Source: Sambucus nigra (lineage: Eukaryota; Streptophyta; Magnoliopsida; Dipsacales; Adoxaceae). From it: a stretch of DNA of 64,000 nucleotides. Position 1 is the first letter of the stretch, and each line of letters begins with the position of its first letter. This document shows, in pieces, positions 33,510 through 45,030 of the stretch. The stretch spans positions 369,851,868-369,915,867 of the forward strand of contig OX422207.1 of NCBI GenBank assembly GCA_949130495.1, written 5' to 3'. The notes below the pieces were generated by a model, which saw nothing but the letters and a program-made list of their open reading frames with translations, searched no databases and was not told the DNA's origin. A program made the position numbers and the translations under genes.

Positions 33510-34590
33510 GGGACAGACGCAGTTCATCTTCTTCGTTAGCCTTATTCTCCATTAATAAATCTCCAAACTCCATTATATGCACCAAACTTCGACACAATGA
33601 TCCTAATATGTTCCCACATATACTAGGACAATTTCTAACGTGTCAAATACATCGAAACTTCAATTCCTTTAAAGAAATAGTGGATTAAACCCAGAATTTC
33701 TTGAAACATTAGTTATGGTGTTCTTCCCATATTTTCATTCAAAATACAGATTTTATTTTGAAATAATCATCAACTCTAATCTGAATATTAATCCTCTACA
33801 TATGTTAAATCATTCTACATGCAATTCCTATCCCAACATGTATAAATATCATTATTCTCTTATCAAGATATTGATTTAAACAAGACTATTCAAAAACCCT
33901 ACACATGGGTATTATAACTTTATCATTTTTTTGCAATAAACAACTTACCTTATGATTAGTAGGGTCTGATTTCGTGGTTATTGTTGATGATTGATGATCT
34001 TCATCCTTCAATCCTTCTTCCCCAACAAGTTGATAGTGAAAATCTCCTTTGAATCCTTCCCACTTCTTTCTTTTGCCTTAGAAAATTGTGTCTCTCTTCT
34101 CTCTAATGGCATTGGTGTTGTCATGGGTGTTCTAACCGTAACCCCTCTTTCATACGGCTGATAAAAAGCTCTCAAATTCGTAGGTTTCCATACCCTCTCA
34201 CGTTAAAAGACCAAAGCGCCCCCTAACGATCTTGGTTTAGTCTAAAATTACCCCGAGACTCAACTAGTACCCCCAGGTATACTATTTTTACTAATTTGAC
34301 CCTTTCGGACTCATCTGTGACCTCTAAATTATCATTTGAGTCACTTAAAAATATGACTCGTTCTCACCCCAACACGGTCTACACGCGTTAAGTAACTATT
34401 TACCCCTCGCACTAAGTAAATATAATGAGGCAATATAAATTGGTATTTATCTCTCGATTAATATCCCATAATTATAATTTTAAATAAAACCATAAAATTA
34501 TAACTCTTACGTAATTTAAATTAAGCCGTATTTTCTCCTTTAATTCTCCAATTTAATTAAATAGAATATTCAGAATTACGGGGTATTACA

Positions 34591-35216
34591 CCAACTTCAT
34601 GTTAGCCTTATTCACATTCAAAGATTTCGCATACAACTCACGGAAGGCAACTTGGAGTTCACTTTCTTCATCCTCTTCTTCATCCTCACTCTCACCTCCA
34701 CTCATTCTACAATCACACAGTTGGGATCCACGTACTATGGTCTCAAAAGTATCATGCAAATAAATATTTCATGGAAAGATTTATCTGTCTTAAAAACTTC
34801 TTTTTTGATTTTTTGAGGAATTGATCAACCTTATTGTGCTTATGTTTCTTAAACCTTTTTACATCTTTCAATTGCTTTTGAAATTTGATAAATTTCTTCA
34901 ATTTCTTTGCCAAAATAGCCACATCTTCGGAATTGATGTGAAACAAGTAGTGCCATTTTCTTTCTTCGTCACATTCTTGGAGTTAAATTGTCAAGATCAT
35001 ATGTTTCTAAGTCACTTACAAGATCTCTATGTTTCGTAGACAGAAGAATACCCAAGGAATTCAAAATAACCACTATTGGGTTAAATTTTTTATGCAACGA
35101 CCCTAAGATTTTCTTGATTACTCTATTATCGGGTATCTTCTATCCCAATTTAGAATACAAGTAAAGAATATTATACAATCTAGTGTAGAACTCATCAAAG
35201 GTCTCACTCTCCAACA
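34591..35216 (-). pseudogene. D2 gag middle part (decayed)
   Basis: From right to left on the minus strand: a UBN2 piece (SETFDEFYTRLYNIL, KIPDNRVIKKILGSL; 35210-35090), then a Lys-rich piece SEDVAILAKKLKKFIKFQKQ (34925-34866), then an acidic Ser/Glu stretch (34720-34650) and VAFRELYAKSLN. This order equals that of D1 gag (61547-60409). The zinc knuckle seen in D1 is not evident. At 35216 the gene is cut by LTR A, and its front half is missing. Confidence 0.65.
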
Positions 35217-35921
35217 TGTAATACCCCGTATTTTTAATGAGTTTCAAAATGGGATTAATTAGAATTAATTGTGTTATAATAGGAAATTAATCCGAATTTA
35301 AATATTTCTCAAGAATAGAGTAATATGTGATTTATGTTGAATATTAGTAAGTGATTAGTAATATATATGATTATGAATTTACAATTGATTATGACTTTAT
35401 AAACTTGTCGCGAATTATGTGTACGACAATTATGGTAATTATGTCAGGACGCGCATTTGAGTGGTATCGGGATTATAATCAAATGAAATGAAAAGGAAAT
35501 ATTATTATGTCATCTGAATGGTCATTTGACTGCGCCAAAGTGTTCGGAAGGGTTCAGATAGTCGAAAAAGTCTACTTGGGTGTTTGATTTAGGTCTCGGG
35601 GCACTTTGGAATCGAAAAGACACCCCGAAGAGGTATTTCGGTCATTTTAGAAGGGAGGTGAATAGTAACTATAGAAATTTGAGTTTATTTTATAAGTAAA
35701 GGGATTCAAGAGATTAGGTTCATTCCCTAAAAATAATATGAAAAGGTTTAGGGGAGATTGAGAGACTTTCTATCGGAGAAGAAAAGACTTTTCTTGGAAA
35801 CCAAAGGACAACCACCTTGCACCAACAAGAGCAACCACCCCCAATGCAGGAAGTTGGCTGCAAAAAGAGAGGACAACCAGTAGGGTATCATCCTCAATGG
35901 ATCAGATGTACAATCTAAAGG
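35217..35921 (+). repeat. LTR A, left part, long-LTR Ty3/gypsy
   Basis: Starts TGTAATACCCCGTATTTTTA. It stops at 35921, where another LTR of the same family starts, and resumes at 38716. Together the two parts make about 3.0 kb. The junction text AATCTAAAGG | CAAGAGATTAA is colinear with T1 (AATCATAAGGTAAG on its minus strand), which supports the joining. Confidence 0.7.
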
Positions 35922-38715
35922 TGAAATACCCCGTGTTTTTACGCATATTTATTTTTATGGCAAATGGGGATTAATTAAATAAGGGAAAAAAATTAAATTG
36001 TAATTAATTCGATTTTATCATAATAATTACTAGCGTGATGAGAGTTAGTAGTTAGTGAAATGATATTATGGCCGGGGATGAGATACACGACAGTTATGTT
36101 ATAAATATTTGAGACGCGTATGAGTCCCGCCACTAGTATGTATTTGGCGGTTTAAAAGGTAAATCATTTTTATATAACTCAGATGACTATTTTGAGTGCG
36201 TCAGAGTGTCTGGAAGGGTCCAAATAGTCAGAAAACACTACTCAGGTATTTAAATTAAAATTCGGGACATTTTAGCCCAAAACGACACCCTGGAGGGGTA
36301 TTTTGGTCTTTTGGATTTTTTGTGTAATTAAATGGACGAAAATTGGGTTTAATTAAAAGCATTTAGGGTTAGTGGCCTATTAGTTTCAACCTACATGAGA
36401 AGGAGAGGAAAAGAGAGAGAGAGAACCAAGGAAAAGGAAGAAGACGCCATTAGAGCCCTAATCCAAGAACTCAAGCCTTTACACAAAAAAAGTACACCAA
36501 CACGTAGATCGTGTCAAGAGGATCGTCCTCATAACAATTTCAACCCGCGAATCAGAAGTTCATTTTAAGACAAGTGATTATCTTGCTCTTTCCCTTAGCA
36601 TTTATTACTCTTGTTAACATATGTTGTGGTTTTAGAACTATTAATACCAAAATTGGTTTACCTATAATGAGATTATGTAGGAATCTTAGAAATTTGATGG
36701 GGGGTTACATGTAGAGGATTTTTCCCCTTATTAGGAATGTGAAATTTGGTGAAGTAGATGTTAAGCACGGAATAAAAATGGAGTTTTTATAAATTAATAA
36801 TTATGGGTTTATGTTAATATGATTACAAAGATTTAACCCCTAAACTATGTTAATAAGTGTTCTAGGATGACTTAGAGTAGTTTAGAAACATTGTACTTGG
36901 GTTGGAATGAGTTTAGGTTAAGATTGAAGAGGATAAAATCTAGAAAAACGAAGTTTGAAGATGAACTAGGCAACTGCGGAATTTCGTTAGATGTCCAGCC
37001 AGGTCGTTCGAACGAGAATTCTAACGATTTTCTAGTGGCCCTTCTAATGAGTTTGGTATTTCATTCGAAGTGTGGAGACTTCGTTCGAATGACCCTCGTT
37101 CAAACGACCTCATTCGAATGAGATTCTAGAATGACCCTTAAGGCTCGATTTTTGTTTCAAACTTCCCGTAGGTTTATTTATATGAGTGTTAGACTTGTAT
37201 GAATGTCAAGTGACATAAAACTTATAATTATTAGCGAGCGGAGCATATGGAGACCCTCAGACGGTATGATTTATATAATTAAAGTGATGTAAAAATACAA
37301 GAGAAAATATATACGAGTAAAGTACGGTGCTATAATAGGGGGATATATTATACGTACTGCAAATACTAGGCTACGGGAAAGCCAATAAATTTATATAAAT
37401 TGTGTGTATGCTTATTGCTCAAAATATTATGTGTGTGACATACCTAGCTACTGGCTATCGAACGGAGGTTAACGCGTTGTGGACGATCGGATCTTATGTG
37501 CCTTCGAGGGATTTAGAGTCGTAAAACTATAGCATGGAACCTATATACCGGCTATCCATGAGAATGATAGTGATGATGGTCGTATGGGTGCGTAGGTATG
37601 TGCGTAGCCCATCAGCTAGGGATTATGTTCTCCTCTAATAGATGTTTGTGTTTTTACTGGTTCTCGAGAGATCGAACCTGTTGTCCTCTATGCGTGAGCA
37701 TTGCAATGGGACTAGATAGTCGAGTGTGTGTTGCACTAAGGGTTTCTCAACCAAGGGTGCAATATTGCTATATTTATATATACATTGATATATATGCATA
37801 AAGAGAATAGCGTGTGTAAACCCAAATCCTGTTTGGTGTCTTATGTTGATGACTCTATTTTTAAATGTCTACTCATGGTATTATCAACTGGGCATTTAGA
37901 AGAATATGAGAACAAACTAAAGTAATTATAACCCTATATCAAAATCTTAAGTACGTCGGCTTTGACTTATTTAGTGAGTCTTTCTAGCATAATTGTATGT
38001 ACTTAGTAGCCAGTCAAGGTATCATGACTAGTATGGGTAGTTAGGCTCGTTAGGCGTGCCCACTAAGATCGAGGGGAGAGTATCAAAATTGAGTATGCTA
38101 ACTTAACTTGATTAATAATTGTGTTAATTGAATCAATTTAAGCACTTGCTATTTTTAACTTGGGCTCTGACCCGTTTTTCAATATACCTTTCTATTGTTC
38201 CATTATTTTAGGGGTCCAGCCACAGGGACACCAACCTTAGAAGACTCTATTCAATTGTCGTGTTGTAGCTGATCTGGAAGCTGCAGGATAATTACTAGTA
38301 AATGACTCAGCCTATTCTTTCTTTTGCAGTTATCTATTCTGTTGGACATGTCGTCCTTTCTTCTATTTACATTCAGAGATTTAGTTGTTTTAAACCCTCT
38401 CTTAGATTTGATTTCCTTTTAGTGGATTTATTGTGTGGGATTGTAACTGGATGTGTTTTACTCCAGTCATTTATTTTACTTATGTTAGAATTTACTTATA
38501 TTAGTGTGATGCATGGTATTTGTTGGTATTCTTTTGATTTTGGTTAGTAACAAGATAAAATTTGGACATCAACCTTTTTAATTACTAGGTGGTTAGTTTT
38601 TATTAAATAAAAATTTGAGTTTTCGATAGTGATGCATTATCTGGACCAACTAGATATTCTAAAATTAATTAATTAAGGACTGATCACCCGGTAATTAATT
38701 ACGAGGGGTGTCATA
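35922..38715 (+). repeat. LTR B, solo LTR nested in LTR A
   Basis: Starts TGAAATACCCCGTG and ends GAGGGGTGTCATA, so both tips are worn. Flanks are AAAGG (35917-35921) and GCAGG (38716-38720), a possible 5-bp duplication with two mismatches. It shares with LTR A a block at 37435-37510 versus 39968-40040 (GTGTGACATACCT...GTTGTGGACG) and the end block with CTGATCACCC. Length 2.8 kb. No gene; the 76-codon open run at 36891-37121 spans a palindrome cluster and is probably chance. Confidence 0.65.
37001..37130. promoter_or_regulatory. TCGTTCGAACGA palindrome cluster in LTR B
   Basis: Holds the perfect 12-base palindrome TCGTTCGAACGA at 37004-37015 and several variants (TTCGTTCGAATGA, CTCGTTCAAACGA, TCATTCGAATGA) within 130 bases. 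The same words cluster in family D LTRs, which are otherwise unrelated. Confidence 0.6.
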
Positions 38716-41029
38716 GCAGGCAAGAGATTAATTATTGCAAATTTAGCATGTATATTGTCCATTTTAGGTTTTTTAGAAAATTCTGAAAAGATGCATAATC
38801 AAAGATGATTTACGGTGAATTGAATTGAATCTTTGAAAGGAGAATGATGTAGGATTAATTTTGTTTTGAGTATAGAATTTAACCCACTAATTTTGGGAAT
38901 TATTGGTGAAGAAAAATCTTCGTTTATATGATGTTCCTGGAGAAATAATAAAATATGAGTTCTTTGGAAATTATGAAAAATAATATGTTTGAATCCAAAC
39001 TTCTTGATGATTTTAGGTTGTTTTGATTAATAGAGATCAGTTATATATCTTGGTATATAATATGGTATGAATTTTGGGGAGTTTGGGATTGTTTGATTAG
39101 GATTTTGATGATTAAGAAGTATGAAACCCGTAGAAATTTTATGCAGTAAATCTGGGCAAATAACGGGTCCATCGATCGATCGACTCAAGACCGTCGATCG
39201 ATCGACTCCCCATGGAAATGTGAAATATTTTTCTTTTTAATTGTTGATTAAAACCCAAACTTTGAGGAATCTTTGATGATGATTAAATGAACTTAACGGG
39301 ACTTAAGGAAGGGGAGTAGGATATACTTAAGACCCGAAAAATATTATTTTGGGATTGTGAATGGGGGAAATTAATGAGTGAGTAATTAAATAAGTTATTT
39401 TTGAGAATTATATTATTTTGGGTTTAAATCGGATAAATGATAATTTAAGGTTAGGACTAGTAGTAAGAGAGTCATAAATTAGCGTTATAACCTTAAGTAT
39501 AATTAGGATTAACCTTCAGAGGTGGAATAAAGGGCTAAGAGTGAATTATGGGTTATCGAGATTTAAACCTAATTAAAGTGAATTCAATTTGTAGAAATTC
39601 GGGAATCGGGATGACAGGGATTTGTAGGACGTGATGTTCACCTAATCAATTTATTTGAGGATTAAATAATCACCATTTTGCGGTTAGATAAGTTCGAAAA
39701 TATATAATTAGAAAATACGTATGACCTATGTATGGGATATAATCATAATCAAAAAATACGTAGGATATTCGGGATATAATTATACTATGTATGGGATTAA
39801 TTATATGGGTTGTGCGTATGACCTATGGTTATATATTGCTATGATGAATACCTATTGTTATTATATATATTGGTGAGATGATTGCCTTTTATTATCATAT
39901 GTCTGTGAGAATACCTTATTGATGTTATACTTATACAGGTGTGATGAATACCAATATTATTATTTGTATGTATGACATACCTACACTGCTTGCTATCTAG
40001 GTGGAGGTTTCGTGTTGTGGACGGTCTTATCCTTTTGCGCCCAATTGGGAGGTATTTTATATTTTTATCCCGAGCATAGGACCTTGGACACGTTCTATCG
40101 GTGTATATGATAGTTTCGACGGTTGAATGGGAGAGTAGGTATGTGCGTGACCCATTTGGCTGGGGAGTATGCTCGCCTCAAATATATTTGTGTATGTTAT
40201 GATTCATGAGAGACACCGAATCAATAGTCCTCTATATGACATTACGTATCAGGACATGATAGCAGAGTTTGCATGAACCGCAGCTATGACTGGGGAGGTG
40301 TCGTATTAATATATATATATATATATATTAAATATATAAACTGTTATGTAATATACCGTGTGACATTGTAGATATAGAGATTTAATCTTCTGTGTGAAAT
40401 TGTAAATTAAAAATATAAACTGTAATTTATTCTACTCTGTAATGTTGATTGAAGTAAATAATGAAATATGAATTGAATTAAGTAAGTGGACACTTAATTC
40501 CAAGGTTGTAACAAGACTAGTTCATATTAAAGAGAAATGAGTATGAATAATTATATTACATATGGTATGGGACATACGGGTTTGTGATATAGGTTAGAAT
40601 TATGTTATGGAAACTAGTTAGGAGGGAAGCTTAACTAGATGAGAGGTGTGAATTCTCAAGAGAGAGCCCGAGAAACTAACATGTACATAATTAATTTCAC
40701 TGGAGAGTTATTATATATGTAAGCAGTGTGGATATCTGTTTTATTTCATGTAGAGGTTATAATTTCACTAAAGAGTTATTCCAGTCACATTTACTCTTGC
40801 TGTAGTTAATTCAGTTGTGATGTGTTTTTGCATATTATTATTTCGTTTTGTGGAATGGTTATAATTAAATTAAAAATGAAAAAGTTTTTGACACTTAGCT
40901 TAATTAACTATTAGGTGATTAATAAAGAAATTATTTTCGATAGTGATTCTGAGAATGAACCAACTGGATATTCTGATTTAATTAAGTAAAGGACTGATCA
41001 CCCTATATTTAATTAGGCGGGTTGTTACA
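38716..41029 (+). repeat. LTR A, right part
   Basis: Continues LTR A to its end GGGTTGTTACA at 41029. It carries a doubled TCGATCGATCGACTC (39172-39186 and 39193-39207) and an AT dinucleotide run at 40311-40329. It is followed two bases later by a Met-type primer site, so this is the 5' LTR of a plus-strand element. Confidence 0.7.
39172..39207. promoter_or_regulatory. Doubled CGATCGATCGA cluster in LTR A
   Basis: Two copies of TCGATCGATCGACTC separated by AAGACC, each holding a perfect palindromic core. See findings for the link to the other LTRs. Confidence 0.6.
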
Positions 41030-41031
41030 GG

Positions 41032-41050
41032 TGGTATAAGAGCATCATGC
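41032..41050 (+). other. Primer-binding site of the long-LTR gypsy element
   Basis: TGGTATAAGAGCATCATGC just after LTR A. It differs by one base from the initiator-Met site TGGTATCAGAGCATCATGC. Confidence 0.75.
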
Positions 41051-43480
41051 TCTAGTGTCTTTAGGATCTGTGCGGCTTACTATGTTTAGAGCCCTATTAT
41101 CGGGATGTTGAATTCTTCTGTGTATTTTAACTTACATTCTCCTACCATGAAGTATTTGAGATGTAATTCTTATACAAGTTCAGTCGGGTATCGTGCGCTA
41201 AACACATTAGGACTACTAGTAAGAGTCGTTAGAAGGACATTAGGAGGAGGACTCAGCCAAAGTCATAGAGTATTTTGGAAAATGGAGTTGGAGATATAAA
41301 CCATCATAATTATTGTGTGGGCTGAGAACATTAAGGAAGTATCTTGGGGGCTATAGTCTCCCAAGCACCATCATAGTTGATGGTTGTCTCGTTCTTAAAT
41401 CACCCAACACTGTATGTGAAAGGTGAAGGAGTCGGAAGGACTCTTGTGAAGGAAGAAATTCAAAGACAATTGTGAAGGGTGAAGTGTAGTAACACACATG
41501 ATTTGAGAAATTTCTAGTAAAATTTTTCTAGGAAGAACAAACTTAAGTGATGAGAGTTATACATCACATAAAAAGAACATGTGTGAAGCTGGAATAAGAA
41601 TTTTGGGTATGGTTCGATAGTGAAATCGTTCATTTGATGTTGTACTCAGGATATGAATGGATTTCGAAACTTATCTCTTATGGGAAAATAGAGAGAGGTA
41701 ACTTGTTTAGCGAACTCCGTACCCTAGGAAGAATGGGGTACATAGAAGATAAGTATATTTCATTATGTTAAAGGACTCGTGAGTCAAATACTCTAGTGTG
41801 AGTGGAAATATGATGAAGACGACTAGGATTAACAGCACCAAGAAATTAAATGATACTTCCAAATGCAGGGGAGCTAGAAGGAAGGGCAAGATTGAATTCA
41901 ATATTGTTAATGAAACATCACCAGAAGGTGTACCTAGTAGGGGACCCATTTAAAATGTCATGATTAAACCCCTACTTAGTGGCGATGAAATCAACCAAGA
42001 CTAGTGTAGTCGATAATGTATCCCATAGGACCCTTAGAGCCAAAAGAATAATGCCAATAGAAATTGGGAGTTAAGATTGATAGGTCCAAGAGGAGGACGT
42101 TCAAATGGTCAGTAATGAGGAAATAGTAAGGGAAATTACCCCATGTGTAGAGAGAGAGACTAGTAAGTGTTAAATGTGTCCACATTAAGTACTGAGACCG
42201 ACAAATTTTGGGAATAGTAAACCATACCAATTAGGCATAACAACTGGAGGAGTGAGGTTTCTAGGGGAGTATTTGGGTCAATAGAATTAGGCTCAGGAAA
42301 TTTACGACCCAAGAATGGTAGGTTTAAATAGGACCACTGGATTCCTCGATAATTTTAGCATACCATATTTCAAGGTTGGCAGGGTCCAAGAAGACAAAGG
42401 GAGGTCGATAAGACCATAGTTGAGGCCTAGATATGTTGGGCCAAAGTTTTAATAATGGGTGTGTAAACCACGGGAGTGAATAATTTGTCCACAACGGGTG
42501 GGTACAACTATAGGATGAAAATATAGATGTATAACGGTGTAAGTGATCGTGAGTTGTTTTGACCTTGAGAAGTGCATATAAGTACCCTACGTGATCACGA
42601 GAGAGTGGTGAAGTTTTATTTCATCCTTGCGAATAAAGGATTAATTCTAGTGACATGGTGTGTCACAAAAGTCATATATAAATTGAAAACCCTAAATTCG
42701 CGTACGAGACGAGGTTAGTGGAAACGATAATTTTAACTGTCTGGTTTCAAAAGTATTTCTCATTGATAGCAGGACTTTTTGGTGTCGCCCGTGACTGAAC
42801 CGAGTGGGTCCTAAGAGTATATTTTGTCATTATAATTTTCTATTTCTTTGAGTTAGCATAATAGAACTTATTATGGTAATATGTAGTGATAAATTACAAA
42901 ATGTTTTAACGACAATAGATTGACTGATAAGACTATTGTGCAGGATACTCCGGGGAGAGTAAAATTAATTGTGTACGGCGCCAACTGATATAGGGTTAGG
43001 ACTATATTTCATTATATCATATACCTTAGTGAAAATGTTGTCAAGTTATATGTGTGAGTATAAATTTATTCTACTGATGTGACTCATGATATATTATGTT
43101 TTTGTCGAACAGCGAGAAATAGCTCATTATATATAGCGCCGAGAATTTGGGATAGTGAGAGCAGCATGGTTTTTATTATTTTTAGGGAAACATAAGCATG
43201 GACTAGTAGAATTTTATGTCAACATACAAAAATTATGGGAAGGTACAGATTATGAACTAAGGACCATTACGGATCTCGATGGCCAGCTATGCTAAGTAAT
43301 AGTGTATCGGGGGGTCTTTGTTTGGATTTCGCTTTGCGAGACATCCCACGCATGAAACTAGCGAACTTCGAGAGTGGGAGAGAAGTTTGGTCGATAGTGC
43401 ATAAGCTCGTACCTTAGTCATTATAAATATACAAACGTAAATTTGGAGTTGATAATTCTATTATGACTTAAGAGTCGCCT
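41051..43480 (+). mobile_element. Interior of long-LTR gypsy element, decayed
   Basis: Follows the 5' LTR and primer site, so gag should start here. I could not recognise an intact gag or pol domain: frames are short, and stops are frequent on both strands. The GGTGAAGGAGTCGGAAGGAC stretch at 41421 and the gag-like context around 42360-42440 are only suggestive. The interior ends abruptly at about 43480 in family D LTR sequence, without a 3' LTR, so the right part was deleted. Confidence 0.45.
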
Positions 43481-43489
43481 AGTCTTAGT

Positions 43490-44490
43490 AACATTATGAG
43501 TAGAACAATGATGCCACTAATAGAGTGATGCCACTAACAATGATGCCACTCCTCCACACTGTAGCACAAGAGTCCATCCGCATAAGCTGCCATAATGCAT
43601 GAGTGCACACACGCATCTGTATCCATGGATGAGGCTCATCAATCGTTAACATCGTAAAATGCAAAGCACGGGGTCCACTGCATGAAATAAGTTTTCTCAA
43701 GATGAAGATAAGCAAATTTTGATGCTCAAACTGAAGATCTCAAAGAATATGAAATACAAATCATGAATCTCTAAATGTAAAAGGTGAAACAAAGTTTATT
43801 GATCATTGGTAAACTCGTAGGAAAATTCTTTTCCCCAAAAGTTATTAAAAAATATGAGTCCAGCACGCCTTAAATAGTGAAAGTTGAGGCGAAAAACTCG
43901 TTCGAACAAAAAAAAGGGTCGTTCGAATGTCATTAGCACTTCCATTCTAACGAAATTCCACATCGTTCGAACGAAGTTGATTTCCTGTTCAAACGGTCTT
44001 CCAACGAGATTGAAATTAAGTGTTAAATACTTAGAAGAGACTTGTAGTTTGATGTTCATTAGTAAGTCATTCTAATAAGATCATAATTTGGTTCTAACAA
44101 AAATAGAAGTCCTTCGAACAAAAATAAAATTTTGTTCTAACGAGATTAATTCTCTTTCTAACCATATTAAAAAAAAGATATATTTCTTTAAAAAATATTC
44201 AAAAACAGTTCCTAATGAATTAAAGTACGAAAACGAACACCCTTAATATATCCAAGGAATCATATTTAATGTGCCCTCATACCTTTAATATCCTCGATAA
44301 ACATGAAGACTTATTTGGAATGATAAACATTGCACGATATACCTAATATTTTAAGCTTGGCCGCTACATCTTCATCAAACACGTCATAGTCTTATTGGAT
44401 TAAACACAAAGTCTATCCTATAACTCAAATGTTTTGTCCGGAATGATGAAAATTACATACAGATTGACTCGATTGGAAATTTGTCCTTAT
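43490..44490 (-). repeat. Family D2 5' LTR, partial
   Basis: Matches the right three quarters of 23318-24646: GCATGAGTGCACACACGCAT-like block, the GGTAAACTCGTAGG region, the palindrome-word block (43891-44170) and the end near AAATTTGTCCTTAT. The left part is lost at the junction with the gypsy interior. At the right edge the sequence switches directly into a family D LTR of opposite orientation. Confidence 0.6.
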
Positions 44491-45030
44491 GGGAATGAAA
44501 TTAAATATTGTTAGAACAAAAATAACATATTTGTTGAAATGACTTTGGCCTTGTTAGAACGACATTAAGATCTTGTTAGAATTCCATCTAATGACCATCA
44601 AATGAGGAGGATTTGTCAAGGATTACACAACTCCTGGGAAGCTCATTAGAAGGACAGTTGGACGAGAATGTTATTTTATTTGAACGAAATGTGTTTTCAT
44701 TAGAATGAAAAGATAATCTCGTTCCAATGACCTTGTGTTTTCATTAGAACGAGTTCAGCGACTCAGAATTCGTGTTTTTTTTACCATTTAAGGCATTTTG
44801 GACTCTGATTTTTGAAGAACCTTTGGAGAAAAACATTTTCCTATCTGTTTACTTATAAGAGGTTTTTTGTGTATGGTCATTGTCTGCAAAAGCCACTCTC
44901 AAAATTTCCTTGAGTACCTACAAAACTTGTCTAAAATAACTCATATTGTGGTATGTATAGGTATCAATAAAACTTACAAGGAGAAACAATTAACGTGAAT
45001 ACTTGTAATTTCAAATTTGCTTTTATTAAA
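44491..45030 (+). repeat. Family D3 LTR, plus orientation, first part
   Basis: Reverse complement of the family D LTR: the palindrome-word block runs from 44500 to 44760 and is followed by TTTAAGGCATTTTGGACTC, matching the reversed 43851-43880. The first bases of this LTR are missing. It is interrupted by a family E LTR at about 45031-46444 and resumes after it. Confidence 0.5.

Larger units (their letters stand above)
31682..34590 (-). repeat. Solo LTR, 2.9 kb, long-LTR Ty3/gypsy family (T1)
   Basis: On the minus strand it starts TGTAATACCCCGTAATTCTG and ends GGGTTGTCACA. It is flanked by a perfect 5-bp duplication CCAAC (31677-31681 and 34591-34595). The end block (CTGATCACCC...GGGTTGT) is shared with the LTR ends at about 38715 and 41029. 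LTRs of 2-4 kb with this tip are usual for Tekay/Del chromoviruses, so that lineage is likely but not proven. A single LTR with a duplication and no interior is the product of LTR-LTR recombination. It interrupts the D2 gag. No gene. Confidence 0.8.
23318..44490 (-). mobile_element. Copia-like family D element, copy D2, heavily nested
   Basis: Left (3') LTR 23318-24646, internal DNA from 24647, gag pieces at 30950-31681 and 34591-35216, right (5') LTR part about 43490-44490. The internal DNA matches D1 (58155-62009) over most of its length by eye, in the same order. Insertions split it: an Athila-like complex (about 26.2-30.9 kb), a solo LTR (31682-34590) and a long-LTR gypsy remnant (35217-about 43480). 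The gag front, primer site and part of the right LTR seem deleted at the 43480 junction. Like D1 it shows no pol. Confidence 0.6.

Noticed and set aside
41105..43072. Possible intact gag of the long-LTR gypsy element
   Set aside because: No run over 80 codons and no domain match could be supported.
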